Positions 1-12,971 of a DNA stretch of 64,000 bases are shown one piece after another. The first letter of the stretch is position 1; each line of letters opens with the position of its first letter. The notes under the pieces were generated by a model, which was given only the letters and a program-made list of their open reading frames with translations, was not told where the DNA came from and did not search any database. Source of the DNA: Monilinia fructicola (lineage: Eukaryota > Ascomycota > Leotiomycetes > Helotiales > Sclerotiniaceae); the NCBI GenBank assembly GCA_008692225.1, contig VICG01000001.1, forward strand, positions 4,069,501-4,133,500, in the 5' to 3' direction. Made by a program: the position numbers and the translations under genes.

Positions 1-1166
1 TGAGGAGCAGTGAACGCATGGCGACCTTATCTTCACTCTTGATATTAAACGCAGTTCCTGGGCATATACGATGGAATTTGACCATAACTTCTAGTCAAAC
101 TCTCTTTTGAAGACGCCAGGGGGAATCACCCTGCTTGGTTACACAGATATGCAATTAATAACTCAAAAAATGAACCTTTATACATGTATTCAGCCTCTAA
201 ACGTTAGATTTGGAGGGATGCCTTAGCTTCCCCAGAGTTAAGATAAAACCCCCTGCCTATGATTTCTGACCCAAGACTTAACGCTCTTACCCCTAAAACT
301 TTACTGATTAGCGGATCCATATGATTTTCTCAATAGGGGGCTGAATTTACATGTTAGCGACTAACTCTTCTGAATTTGGAGATAGCCGAGGTACCACTAG
401 AGCGACGTCGTCTAAACAGAAAGACCAGGCGATTGTTTGTTCATGATGTAGCCTGTCGGCTATTCAAGTGGAACTGAACCATCGAAGACGAATCTTGGGA
501 AGGAAGATCAGGAAAGACTACCTGTACGAGAGAATCCAACCTCCCATATTCCAACCAATCATCGTATTGCAGGATAGTAATTGGTGGAGAATAGGGTTTA
601 ACATCGGCACTCGCCATTTGAGTAATTACGCTTTTTGAAATTAATAGTGGAGATAAGATAGATACCGGAACCCGACAAACTTCACCGATCCGCGGCCGCG
701 ATACAGGGGCTACCATTCTCTCTATATGAGATTTTTCGCTTGTGCAGTGAGTAGCGACTCTAGATCGAAGCCAAAGTTCAATGCTGTAGCATGGCAGGTT
801 GGCAACGTATGCAGGGCCTTGATGTTAGTAGTTATCTCGTGTTGCAAATGCCAATGTTCGCTCTAACTTGCAATGCAATAGTGGCAGCAAGGTAGCTTTG
901 CAATTATCTTGTACTATTACAGTATCTCTGTATCCTTGAGTCTCTACTCTGTACTGTACAATGTACACTCAGTTTAAAGAGTGGATCGCAATCTGTACTA
1001 CCTTCTAGCTACCCATGGATTCGATCAGGCGGCTATCAGTTTATTATGGTATTTGTAGATCATTACCGGTCAGTGCCGCACTTGCGAAACTCTCCAACAA
1101 TATTAAAACTTTTTTTCCTTGCTTTTGGACCTGCCCTCTTACATCGTAAGCATTTACTGATTCACG
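1..1166. other. Gene-free left edge
   Basis: I see no supportable gene here. A 91-codon minus-strand frame (441-716) has no recognisable motif and could be chance. The stretch just before the FAD oxidase (about 930-970) has short GTAC-rich direct repeats that may be part of its promoter. Confidence 0.4.
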
Positions 1167-3057
1167 ATGAAACATTCAATGACAACGGCCCTTTTCGCTG
1201 CCAGCGCTGGTGCAACTGCTTCATACACTAATGGCACTGTCACCAACAGTTCAACTCAATACTGTGTAGGTTGCTCCACACCCACGTGGAACCCACGATC
1301 AATATAGACTAATATCGTCCTACAAGTGTAATGCTTTGGCATTGGCCGGCCTCGCCGATAGACTTACATATCCTGGACAAGATGTCTACACGGCTCGAGT
1401 AGAATCTTACTGGTCATTGGCAGCCCAGCTGGATCCCTATTGTATTATTCAGCCACAGAATGCGGCGGAAGTTTCACAAGCTGTCGTCGCACTTGTGCGA
1501 GCAAATAAGACACAACCGTGCAAGTTTGCTGTTCGAAGTGGCGGCCATACAACCGTGAGTACTATAATAGTTATATCGATATTACCTGATCCCGGCGCAT
1601 TTCTAGGTGCGGCTGAAAGGTACGATTGTGCAATCATTGACGCTTCTTTATTGTAGTGGGCAGGTGCCGCCAGTATTGTGGATGGAGTTACCATTGATTT
1701 GGGTCTGATGAACTCCACCACTTATCATGCTGAAAACAACACTGCAGCAGTGCTCCCTGGAGCTCGTTGGTTATCGGTATATGAGACGATGGACAAGTAC
1801 GGACTTGCTGTTGCTGGGGGCCGCGCCGCAACTGTGGGAGTTGCAGGTCTTACACTTGGTGGAGGAAATTCATTCTATGCAGGTCGTAAGGGAATGGTCT
1901 GTGATGGCGTTGCAAACTTCGAGGTCTGTCCAAAATCACTGAATAGGAAAATTTCTCCAGACCAAATATCTAACATATACCGTCAGATCGTTCTTGCAAA
2001 TGGAACAATCATCAACGCTAATAATGCAACCAATCCAGATCTATTTCAAACGTTAAAAGGTGGCTCAGGAAACTTTGGAATTGTCACTCGATTAGATTTG
2101 GAGGCTTTCGTTGGAGGCGACAACGCGCCCAACAATATTTGGGGTGGTGTTGTTACATATCCAGACAGTACTACAGCTCAGCAACTCCAAGCTATGGTGA
2201 ACTTTGGCAACAACATCAATAATGATCCATACGGATCTGCCATCGGCATCTGGCAATACTCTACTTTGACAAACCAAACCACGGTCATCAATGCCTATGA
2301 GTATACAAACCCGATCGTAGCACCCCCTGCGTTTAAGGAATTTCTCGCTATCCCTGGCAACACATCCGATTCCATGAGAATTACCAACATGACTGATCTC
2401 ACGATCGAGCTCGAACAAGCAGGTGGCTACAGGTATGCCAAAGTACTATACAGCTTATAGGGATCAATTGAATTGACTGTGTATCAATAGGGATTCTTTC
2501 ATCACACTTACTTTCAAGAACGACTTAAGAGTTCTTACCAAGGCAATTGAGCTCCATGATGCTTTAATTCCAAAAATCAAAAGCGGAGCAACTGGTAACT
2601 GGACCATGCAAAACATGTTTCAACCTATCCCAACAATATTCGGCAAAATCGGCGCTCAAAAAGGTGGCGACATGCTTGGATTTGATAGATTCAATGAGAC
2701 CCTCGTCCGTACGTGTAACCTCATAAGCGCTTCCATAAACATACTAACTAATTATATTCAGTATTCCAATGCTACTTAGCATGGAACGGCGAAAATCAGG
2801 ATGATTTCTTTCAAAGTCAGGGCGACTTTTTGATTAGTCAACTTAGTGACTATGCTATTAGCATTGGCCAATCCAACCCCTTCATCTATCTGGACTATGC
2901 ATACAAGACCCAGAAACCATTGGAAGGGTACGGAGCCGCCAACATCGAAAAAATCCGAGCTGCGGCAGCCAAATTCGATCCCGAAGGAGTTTTTCAGACA
3001 ATGGTACCTGGTGGTTTCAAGATTTCAAAGGTGAACAAGAGTGATGTAACAAGTTAA
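1167..3057 (+). CDS. Secreted FAD-linked oxidoreductase (berberine-bridge-enzyme type)
   Basis: Probable extracellular flavoenzyme that oxidises small alcohols, sugars or secondary metabolites with FAD; the substrate cannot be told. Six exons give about 517 residues, normal for the family: 1167-1265, 1327-1554, 1657-1923, 1987-2432, 2491-2708 and 2762-3057. The start at 1167 is chosen because it gives a signal-peptide-like N terminus followed by a Cys-Cys-Asn-Ala-Leu segment typical of fungal members. The FAD-binding PCMH domain shows RSGGH (residues about 103-107), whose His is the usual covalent FAD site, then GVTIDL and a GVAGLTLGGGNSF loop. The C-terminal BBE segment is in the last exon, with a YxNY-like IYLDYAY motif. 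The second covalent site (Cys) of plant BBE is replaced by Ala in GGRAATVGVAG, so a single covalent link is inferred. All junctions are in phase; no frameshift. Neighbours do not suggest a metabolite cluster. Confidence 0.88.
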
Positions 3058-4176
3058 TGGTAGCTTTTGCTGATGTGAGCTTGAAGGTATTATTGACGAA
3101 TGAACAGCAGACGAACGAACATGAGGAGTTATGAGACTAGACATAATGTGTTAGTGATACTTTGTATATACATTAAACTGCCAAAGAAAATACTTTGCAC
3201 GTGATGCACCTGAGCATTGCCGTGATGAAAAGCTATGAACTCAAGCCAAGCTAACAGCACAGCTGTAGATGCAGATAACGCTAAGTCTAATTTAGGCACA
3301 AGCGTGATTTTCATTTGTACTAGTGAGGCCAAGTCAGGCTACAATGCTCAAATTTTAATTCATTTTATTAAACTTCCAGCACCCCTCAAGTTCAAAGGAT
3401 TCATCACGTAAAAATAGGGTTTCGCAAAGCTGTGTGGAGGAGGTTAAAAGCGCTCGAAATATGAGACATTCATTTTTTTTCTTTTGGAAAATTCGATAGC
3501 TTAGTTGAAGTTGTAGCTTAGTAGTGATAGTATGAGTGCGATTGGTGCTACAGATGCGATGGCTCGGATGCTCACAATATGACGCTCAACCTGGTTTCTT
3601 ATTGTTGAGACTTCTTACTCCACAGAGCGATTAGCTTTTGGATTTGCCATCTTTGGATATTTTTTGCATCCACCATTCCCCCAGAGGAACACTGCGAAAG
3701 AGAAAGAGGATGAAGCTTCAATAACCAAGAGAATCTTGCTATGCATTATTATGCAGTTTTCTGCAGATAGAGGCAGGTATTTTTAAAAAGAAGTCTCGCT
3801 GATTAGAGCCACTGTATGTGAGACCACAGGAGGTGTTTAAGGCTCGATGACACTGACAAGCAGCGTAGATAGATGAGGTTTTCAAGTTGAAACAGACTGG
3901 ATTGATGAATGTGCAGCACGTCCAAACAGCCATAGTACTAGTCCTTTTAACTATCCTGGACAGGATAGAATCCAAAGTATGTTTATATGTCCAAATGATA
4001 CGAGCGGAAGCCGATACTGATTAGGCTCACTCGCCACTTTAATCTAGACTACCTAACATCAATTACAAACTATAATTGGAGAAACATGATTGGACAATAT
4101 TCCTGAACTTTCAGGCTACTTTGCATCAAAACAATAAGAGCACTTCGCTATCTCTTCCCAGACACTCACGATCAAC
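3058..4176. other. Intergenic
   Basis: About 1.1 kb downstream of the oxidase with no supportable gene. A minus-strand frame of 78 codons (3739-3975) shows no motif. A CACGTG core is present near 3199. Confidence 0.4.
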
Positions 4177-4541
4177 ATGGCCACTAAAAAACCCATCCAT
4201 ATCACTTTGAAAACTGCACTGCAATTGCAAGGCGAGAAGGGAATTTTCGATAATCTTCAGTCATCCAGGTAGCTTCTGATAGTTGTTGTTTTCCTATTGA
4301 TCATCAGCTCGATTCTGACAGATGGACTGAATTTCCAGCCTTCACCTCTAAGCTTCAGATATTAAGCCCCATACTATAGGGGAAATCGAGGGACTTCGAA
4401 CAGACTGCACTGTCTGTGCAATCCACAAGCAAGTTTAAAAATTTCAATGGAGACTTGAAAGTTAACATGAATACAAATGAGTGACCAGATGATCTAGCAG
4501 ATAGAGGCCGCTTGGGAGACATCAACGAAACGACGGAATGA
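4177..4541 (+). pseudogene. Possible small decayed gene with two in-frame stops
   Basis: A start in good context (CAACATGGC) opens a frame to 4268. A GT-AG intron of 53 bp (4269-4321) joins it in phase to a second exon that runs to TGA at 4539-4541. The second exon is interrupted by TAG (4377-4379) and TGA (4482-4484). Both could come from TGG by G-to-A change, as repeat-induced point mutation makes. The reading frame is unchanged across both stops. The roughly 105-codon product starts MATKKPIHITLK and matches no family I know. Stretches this long do occur by chance in this AT-rich spacer, so confidence is low. Confidence 0.27.
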
Positions 4542-6775
4542 ATATTAATGTAACTTCATAGGCGATTCAAAATGGTAAAAAAGCTACTTCATTGGAATTT
4601 GTAAATTACCTTTCAGCGGGCACATGAGAAACTGATATCGTCTAATTAACCTCATTTTAAATCCATCAATCAATGACTGCATTTGTGTCATTTTTAAAGA
4701 GTCCAAACGATAGCAAGGTTGTGTTTCAACCCCGAGGTCGCTAGACGCCGCCAATTACTGGATAAACTCCTCAACCATACTGTTAGAGTTATAATTCTAA
4801 CCATAAATTTGTGAACTGCAGACTGGCTAGCACTTGTTTACTTACAGGTACTTGTCAGCGGCAGAAGTCTATTATGGGTATGTAAAATCCAACCACTTCA
4901 AAATTGTCAACCAGCGCAATGGAAAATTGAAGGCTAATCAATCTCGGCATCGGCTATCAATATGTCAGTAATGGTTATCAACTTTCAATGCTGAAGTCGG
5001 TTGGGCTGACTGCTCTAATGACACAAGCCCCATGGCCGATAAACCACTCCAAGCCGCCCAACCAGTGTTCCTAAATTAAGCGACTTCGTTCCGACCCATT
5101 TCAATATAGGGAAACACGGTGAATGCTAAAACAACAATAAAAGAACCTGCATATCAATACAGGAATGTAGCAGGGCGAAGTGTAAATCTTCATACCATGC
5201 CAAAAACTTCTAGAACCATCAAACTTTTTTCTTGAAACAATGATAAATCGACTTTCCTCGATTAGAATTGGAGATGGCACCAACTTCAGAGATACACTCT
5301 CTTTTAAAAACCTGCACCTCTTCAAATTCAAGATTCTTTTCAAGTGCAGGCACCACAACCAAGATCAATCCCAGGTACAGTCATGCTCCGGACCAATCGA
5401 ATCAGAGGGAAAAAACTCGCTATCAATCCACAAGCAAATATGGTGCCAATCCAGAGGAAGGTAGTGAAGGCATGCAAGAAATAAAAAAAGGAGGAGCTAT
5501 TTAAACCTAAGAGACGGCCATCCAAAGTTGCAATGGCAGAGGCAAAGGTAAAGTTTTTGTGACCAGACCCGGTATAACGGTAGTGGTATGACAGGGAAAT
5601 ATTGTGATTCCTATTATAGAATCCAGTTTCTCGTATGCCGTCGTATGGAAGTAATACCATTTGATCAATTACTGCATAGAAACATTAGCAAATAGACACT
5701 ACTATGAATATTCCTTGCTTGTTCGATACCTAGTCCTTGATGTATCCCTGACCTTGAATATTATGAAATTCATTAAAACGTGCAGTAACTGTGAAAGTAC
5801 CCTGCAGTTTAGTAAAACCAGTAGAATATATACAAAGCAACAAACGCTATTGATGATGTAGACAACGATTGATGTGTCATCACGTCACACGAAGTATCTC
5901 ACTTGTATCCCGTTCGTAACGAATACATGAGGCTACGTACTATTATGTAGTTCCCCAGATATTCCTCAATCGATGAAGAGAAGAAAGGTTCATTCAACAG
6001 TCTCATGGGTCAGCATGTGTATGATTGGCATGCAAGAAGATGGGGTAGGTAGGCCGAGGATTGGGTGGTCAAAACACCCTTTTTCATTAATGCTTATCAT
6101 ACCCGACTGTACAGGACTGTATCTATCTATCTGTGGAGAAAGACATGATACAGTACAGTACAGTACGTTTGCGTTTGCGCATTGTTCACTGAACATGCAT
6201 AGCTTCCAATGATAAGCACTTACACTATATTGGCGACACCATATTGACGATGAATGAATGATACAGTACAGACTCTACAGAGTATGAAAACGTACGGATG
6301 GAGAACCCATGTGTTCAAGACGAAAATAACGTCTGATCTCTGAGTTGCAGGAAAGCTGTTTGGATTGGGGGTGAATACAGGCCAGAATTGTGTACCTCTC
6401 ATGTTATGATGTTAACCATAAGCCCCCGTGGTTATGCATACCTAGGTAGTTATAGTGCCTGGATTCGTTCATGTTTAAGCCATGCAGAGAAGGAGGAGGG
6501 GGATATGTATTGTGCATACTGAAGGATCGTTTCGTTTCTGCCTGTCGGCTGTCGGCATCCGCCACAATAATACTGCCGCCACAATAATACTGCCGCCACA
6601 ATATACAGTATTATTGTGCACACAAGGGATGGGGATAATATTTCTTCGAAATGGAATTCCTTATGCTACCCATTTGTATATGATTGATCAGTGGTGATGG
6701 GAGTTCAGTTACCGGTCTTTTAAATTTGTACTATCAGGATGAAGTGAAGTACGGGTACGTATACTGTAAGGGACA
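4542..6775. other. Intergenic, weak minus-strand frames
   Basis: No confident gene. A 106-codon minus-strand frame (5340-5660) contains two hydrophobic stretches that could span a membrane (around FFYFLHAFTTFLWIGTIF), but has no partner exon I can join and no known motif. Short imperfect repeats (a 13-bp GCCGCCACAATAA unit) occur at about 6558-6605. Confidence 0.35.
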
Positions 6776-6942
6776 TATGTGTGTGTGCAACACTGTGTGT
6801 GTGTGCGTGTATGTACCGCGTGTGTGTGCATGTACTGTCCTTGCTTGACTTGTACTTGTACTGACTGTATTGATGTTGGAAAGGGGGAGAGAGAGAGAGA
6901 GAGAGAGAGATTGATGATTGATTGATTGATTGATTGATTGAT
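6776..6942. repeat. Compound microsatellite (TG)n, (GA)n, (TTGA)n
   Basis: Interrupted TG/GT runs at about 6776-6832 are followed by a pure GA run at 6886-6910, which abuts a TGAT/TTGA tetranucleotide run at 6911-6942. The overlapping minus-strand frames (6720-7106) are translations of the repeat and are not genes. Confidence 0.9.
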
Positions 6943-7650
6943 ATTGACTTTTCCTTCCCCAGCCCAACATTGCTAGTACAGTACAGAAGTAACCACTTTC
7001 GGATAAATGCCAGCCCTAGCTTAGACCCCACTTTTATCCCGGCGCTTAAAAGTTCCATACAGGACAGTATGTCAGAAATTGAAATACTAGTCTCTATAAT
7101 AATCATCCAATCAAGTGACAGAATGGAAATGGCAGAACGGTAACATTTTCTTAATTTTCTCCATTCTCAATGACGTGAACCAATCAAAACATTCATCACC
7201 CCATTGTCGTTCAGCATCTACGAATGTTCTTACTTTCTATTGGCCAGTCTACTTCCCGGGCGCTATCAATAATACAGCACCCTTGGACAGTAGTACAGTA
7301 CAGTACCATGAAAAAGATCTTGCAATAATGGCAATTGCAGGTGTTCACATCCATCAACCAAACAAAATCTCCATCACTTTTTGTCCCTCCAACCAATCCA
7401 ATTGCTAGATGGCCATGCCCGTTCTCACATCCATACTCGTTCCCATGCAGCTCATGCAGAACAGTGAGTATGCAACACTCCCAGCTTCGGGGGATTTCAC
7501 TCCCGTACTCTGTATATAGTATATACATACACCCATTCTCACCCCCTTGAAGTGTAAGCTGCTACACTTCATGTTACTTACGAATCTACCATCTGAAAAT
7601 AAGTCGTTTCAATGAGAGTTTACGATCTGATCCGTCGGAAATGTTGAGGC
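6943..7650. other. Upstream region of the membrane-protein gene
   Basis: No gene supported. The 7211-7528 minus frame and the overlapping plus frames have no family resemblance. This stretch probably serves as promoter and leader for the gene starting at 7687. Confidence 0.4.
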
Positions 7651-7658
7651 TATAAAAG
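7651..7658 (+). promoter_or_regulatory. TATA box
   Basis: TATAAAAG lies 36 bp before the ATG at 7687, a close but plausible distance for a short fungal leader. No other TATA-like string lies nearer the start. Confidence 0.5.
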
Positions 7659-7686
7659 AGGTCAATCGTATCATCACATACACAAT

Positions 7687-9418
7687 ATGCTTCGAAGTGA
7701 ACCGGATCTCGCCAGTATACTACCGTCCATTCTTTTAATCTGTGTGGGCTTCGTTTCTTTGCCCATCCACGTACTCGCGAATCCAGTCGGAAAGATAAAA
7801 ATTAATAGAAGTAATCCATTGGGAATAGATTGGTCACCAGCACCACCACCAGAGAGTGGTCCTCCACTTTCAGCAGGAGCTTCACGAAACAAGGCACTTC
7901 TACCAGCTCAGATTGGCGGCATCGTTGGAGCATATCTATTTTCCCTGTGTGTCGTCGGAACTCTCATAATCATTCTTGGAAGGAGGCTAAGAAGGCAAGT
8001 TGAATTGGAAGCTAGAGCGTTGGAGGTAGAGTTAGTCGACTCGGCATTTGCTGGCGTTTATACTGGCTCTTCAGGTCCAACACCAATTTCTCCGGCAAAT
8101 CTTCGAAACTTTTCGTGGCCATCGCCAGACAAGAAGTACTTTGCGCCAGCAATAAATCCAGACCCAAGCGCTTTTGTTTTCCCTCCGATACACGAATCGT
8201 ACACAAATCCTTACGTTTACCCTGCACAAAGACAACACAGCGTACACCAAAGTACATATTCACATCAAAGCAACCCTAGTGTCGACAATAAGGTTGTTGA
8301 GGCAGATCGAGAAATGATGAGTCGAAATCTTGAAGATCTATACGCTCATGTCATGGAACAAGAGGAAGCAAAGGCTGCAGGAGTGGATGTAAGAAGTATG
8401 CCACCCCCTAAGGTACCCGGGGGAGTATCGGCGACAGCAACGCAACAGGTCCAACCATCATCCAAGAAGCTTGGAAAACATAAGCCTTCGGAAATCAACA
8501 CAAGTGACAACAAATCAAACAAGACCTCTTCTAGAGCGTCGTCGATAATTTCAGCTCTCACATCTCCTAGATCTGCTCCCAGGTCCCCAGTATCCCCACG
8601 AAGAAAAGGTATTAGGGGCTTACGAATCTCATCTCCAATCGCAACACCACATTCAACCACCTTCTCGCATGCTGCATCGGACGAAGAGCCTCTGACGCCA
8701 CGAGGGTACGTGCATAGAGCCCCACCTCCAATCCCGAGAAATCAAGCACCCTATGGCTCAACGTACGAGAATGGTGAATCACCAACCCGCAGTATCGCAG
8801 AGACTCTAGAGACCATATCACCCGTCTCTCCTCAAAAAAAACCTTCCTTCTCTTAATACTCGCAACCTACAAATATCTCTCAAATCTGAAATGAATACCG
8901 CCTCTCCCCAATCCGCGACGGAAGATCGCACCAAAACCATGTTTCCCCGAATCATTCGGGCCGCTCCTTCAAAAACCTCACTCCCCCATAAGCCCAAGCC
9001 CTCAAACGGATCCTCCGTCTCCCCCGATTCTCCCTCTTCATCTACGGCGATTGGCTCCACTTCGACTGCGCAAACCGCCAACAACCCCGTCTCAGCTCCA
9101 ACCCGCTCCCTCCCCTTTCGTGAACAGTTTCAACAAAACATGCTATCCCCTAATCTCCCTACTAAAACAACTGTCCTTGAACGAGTTCCTCGTGACAATG
9201 GTCAGAAAACCGGAGGTCTCAGAACAGGAGGTCTCAGAACACCATTTAGTGGGGGTACGGTCCCATACAGTCCATATCAACCATTTACGCCGATGATGCC
9301 GATTACGCCAAGATTGGTCACCAAAGAGGATAGAAAAAAGGCCAAGAAGGCGATGCCTAGAACGCCGGTCGTAGAGTTAACTAGGAGCGAAGAGGATATC
9401 TGGGATAGTGGGTACTAG
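7687..9418 (+). CDS. Single-pass membrane protein with Ser/Pro-rich tail, frameshifted at A8
   Basis: A signal-anchor-like N terminus (residues about 10-32) is followed by a short Pro-rich outer segment. One strong membrane span follows (about residues 78-100, GGIVGAYLFSLCVVGTLIII), then a basic stop-transfer RRLRRQ and a long Ser/Pro-rich cytoplasmic tail. The first frame stops at 8856. The next frame, open without a stop from before 8828 to 9418, carries a C-terminal block (VPYSPYQPFTP, then PITPRLVTKEDRKKAKK, then acidic EEDIWDSGY). I recognise that block as the conserved end of one family of fungal transmembrane proteins. Both frames therefore belong to one gene, and an eight-A run at 8834-8841 is one base too long for continuous reading. 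No usable GT-AG intron bridges the frames. The function of the family is unknown to me. Total length is about 577 residues if read through. Confidence 0.75.
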
Positions 9419-10311
9419 TGGGGTTTTAAGGATCTGAATGGGAGGACGTAAATGTCTAAACCAATTAATGGGATGAATACAGTTCTGAGTGGGATTGTGC
9501 GTCTTACTCTTCTTGCTTAATACTTCCTCGTTTTTGCTGGGTAAGATGGTACCTAGGTATGGCCAGGAGACCGCATAAAAAGAAAGAAATTGAGTGATGT
9601 GATGTGATTTGATGGCACGGGATGGGATATGGATACCGCACTAGCCTGCAGTTCAATGACTTGAATGGCTTTTATTTTTCTTTCGATGTTTTAGATACGA
9701 GATGAGATAAGTAATCTACCCAGACAGTTGTAACTATACTATGGGAGGGGCTCAGTGATGAGCATAGAGTCTGAAAGTGGTGGTCATGATGGATGGGCAG
9801 GGGCAATCTTACTTTGGATTAGAGGGTTAATGCGGCCTGGATTGAGGCTGGAATCTCAATTGATTACTTATTTACGAATTTATGAATAGTGCATACAAAC
9901 TTTTATGATATCATACAATACAATTTACCCTTTTTCCTAATATGCTCATATGAGTTTGAGATTATCAAGATGTGATGTAGTTAGTACCATCAGCAGTCAG
10001 AAAGAAACGTTCTTTGGAGAAAGTAATCTCCTTAAGCCGTCAGAAGTTCGACCTAGTAGCCCACACACATGGTATCCATCGTCAAGCCTTGGGTCCAAGG
10101 ACAAGAAATAAACACACGATTTCGATACTTATCCCATAGATAGGCTTCCGATCATCCATTCTACATAATTAAATTCTCTGCACATCATTCAGAGATTTCA
10201 TTTCGCAACCTTTCAATCTATTTGCAACACATGAAGCCTGCAAAGTATTACTTGCCATCAAAATATTGAGAGCATCATAACCAAACGCCAACCTTTGAGT
10301 TACAAGTCTTC
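9419..10311. other. Intergenic
   Basis: No gene seen in about 0.9 kb. Probably the 3' region of the membrane-protein gene. A TACCTAGGTA palindrome lies at 9550-9559. Confidence 0.45.
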
Positions 10312-11034
10312 TCATCCTCTCACTAATGAGTCATGATTTCTCCTTGGGCGTAAAACCTGTCTCGATCTCTTTCGTCTGATTCCATCTACGATATTTCGAT
10401 TCCTTCTCTTTCTTCCCCTCTCTCTTTGTTCCAGTGTTCTGGTCTCACTCCCGAGTCTCGCTGATAACCTTGCTAGCATCATTAAATCACAAGTAATCGG
10501 CCTCTGTATCTCCCCTCTCCTACTTCTCACATCAATCTTCCGCTCCCCCTTTCTTTCCAGCTCCCTGTCTGACACTCTGACCCTTCCAACCGAAAGTACG
10601 CTCTCCACCCAAATTCCCTCTCGGGCCAAATCTAAAAATAACTTTTTGGGCCACTCGGCTGGCTCTTTCAATAGTTTTCTTTCCTCGGGACTAGTGTGCC
10701 GAGAAGTGGCAGAAGCACATATCTGAAAGTATTATGGGAGAGAAGAGGCAAGGATATTTCCTTGCCAGATGGATTTACCACTGATGGCACTGCGAGGTGG
10801 ATATGAGGGTTGGGATAAAGAAGAGGCGGATGGCGAGGGAGTGTAGGTTGTGTGGAAGAAATAAGGGATCGGGAGTTGTTCCGGGGAGATTTGTGGCTTA
10901 GATGAGTACATATTAGGAGGAGGAGGAGGAGGGAGGAGGAGGAGGAGGAGGATGAGAACACCTTCTTGGATAATACCTGAATCTCCGTATGCAACCCAGA
11001 TCTCAAAGACTCGTAGGTTGTTTTCGTCGGCCAT
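10312..11034 (-). CDS. Possible orphan reading frames around an AGG repeat
   Basis: On the minus strand a frame beginning MADENNLRVFEIWVAYGD (start near 11032) runs through an AGG-repeat tract that would encode poly-Leu then poly-Pro, ending at 10732. A second, very basic frame (down to 10312) can be entered from a CAG acceptor near 10731. I could not find an intron joining the two in phase. No domain is recognised. This may be a real orphan gene with an unresolved intron, or purine-biased chance frames. Confidence 0.22.
10916..10951. repeat. (AGG/GGA)n trinucleotide repeat
   Basis: An interrupted AGG/GGA run on the plus strand (CCT on the minus), inside the weak minus-strand frame described above. 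Confidence 0.85.
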
Positions 11035-12971
11035 ATTTTTGGGTTGATATACAGTGCAGCGCAATGTAATAGACTTCACGAATAACAAAACAATGTAGAA
11101 AGAATATTGCAACGAGACCATAAATAGCAGGTTTTTAGAAGTTCATGTGATAAATACAAGGCTATTCGAGACTTCTCCCTAGATCATATACAACATGCAC
11201 AGATCACTTGGAATATCCCCAAACTCATTCTCATCATCAATACCCACAACTAGCCATAGTTCGTCTCCACATGTAAGCACTGGCGAATTTTCCAATCTCC
11301 TCTCTGAGAGTCTAACCACTCTCCACAGCCAAGTCATCATCATTGAATCGCTCGTAGCATATCATGCCATCCGCTTGGGCATACATGAGACTCAAAAGCA
11401 ACCAAATTCTCATGTGCATGCGCACGTGTGCATGCAAAATCCCATCCTATCCCACTTAGGTTCTTCCAATTCATTTGTCTCATCGCCTTCACGTCCCATA
11501 CCCCAACCCCCAAGATCAGATTCGTGATAATATAGCGGCTTCTGGTCCTGGAGCACGGGAGATAAGGCCCGACATACCCTGATATATCATTCACATAAGG
11601 TATAGCGTGTGATCTTACAGTAAGCGGGAATGACAAAACCCCTGGAGGTTTGGTGGTCGAACACCGAGGAACAACACTCAATCATTAATAAGGTGTTTAT
11701 TTCCGGGATTTGCTCTCAGATGGGTGAAATGAACCGTGTTTGGGATGTTTAAGGGGTGTTGGTTGTTTGTTTTTATTTTCGTGTCTGTTTGGAATAGGAG
11801 AGTGAGGTAATGCACGGCTAGGTGATTTTGTGATGGATTTATCGCGGGTCGGTCCTGATCACGTGACTAGCTGACAAATATTATCCGTGAAGCACCGTCA
11901 CTGAGATCAATCCACACGTTCGCGGAATTTCCCCATCATCACGAATATTTTTGACGGCGTCCAGCCTCATTTTTCATGAAGTTCCATCGTTCAGTCTGCA
12001 ATGATGGTAAGCTACCTCTGCTACTTGGACTCTGGTTTATTCTGCAGCCTGATTTCTCATGGTCAATGTTTGACGCATTGGCTTTCTGATAGTTCCGTTA
12101 TCATCATTCAACGTTGTTGAAAACATGAAACCTTGCATACACTCGACTTCTCGTGTTAACATAGTATTAGTGAATTGAAGGATCTAATGGTTTACCTCAT
12201 CGTCATGCCTACCTAGGTAGGCATTTGTTGTACTGTCTTTGGCTTGGTATTCTTGTGATTCACTGATGAATAGACGTGTCTCTGTTTGGATTGTGCGGTT
12301 TGAGGGGTAGATACAAGAAGGCTTGGATGGAGTTTGAAATGAGTATCTGTTTTAATTACAGTGCCAATCGATCCTCGTTCAATTGATATAAAAAAGGCGT
12401 CTCTACATTCGGCTGGAGGTTAGGTCAAGTGGTTCTGAGCCTTTTTAAATTGTTGCCTCTTCACTAGTTAGGGGTTCTCTTGTTGCTCGTTTATTGATTC
12501 CTCGTCTCTCACATGTGTGAGCAGTTGTCCGTGGAGCGAATGGAGATGTTGGTGATAGTTATGAGGTCTGTTTGGACCATAAATGCCAACTGTTTACTTG
12601 AGCGGCATTTTTATTGGTATTCCAGCTGCATTTCAAGCTCTTCCATAACCTTTGTTACACAAATGACCAAATCCACCAGTGTGTACTCTCCCTTTGTGTT
12701 CTAGAATTCAATAATACCGGTATGATGGAACCGCTGGCCTGAACCTTCCGTATCCTCTTTCAATTTACGCCGATAAACTTGTTCGACTTTTCCATCCACC
12801 TTTTGCGATGCTGTTGGTCTTATTCACCTCTCTGTCGGATATGTTTACAGGGAGGTAGCAGTAGGATGGCTGCTATGGTCTCTTAAAGTCCATCTAGACT
12901 ATTGTTGGTAGGTTTTTCTATTATACTTAGCTACCATATTTGTGTAACGCCGGAGAAAGTACTACCAGTGC
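11035..12971. other. Intergenic, no confident gene
   Basis: A 110-codon Ser-rich plus-strand frame (11195-11527) has no motif and shares the interval with a minus frame of equal length, so neither is called. At 12001-12006 an ATGATG is followed directly by GTAAGC, which looks like a first exon with splice donor, but no partner exon is evident. CACGTG occurs at about 11861 and a TACCTAGGTA palindrome at 12210-12219. Confidence 0.35.

Noticed and set aside
6720..7106. 128- and 78-codon minus-strand frames
   Set aside because: They are translations of GA, TG and TTGA microsatellites.
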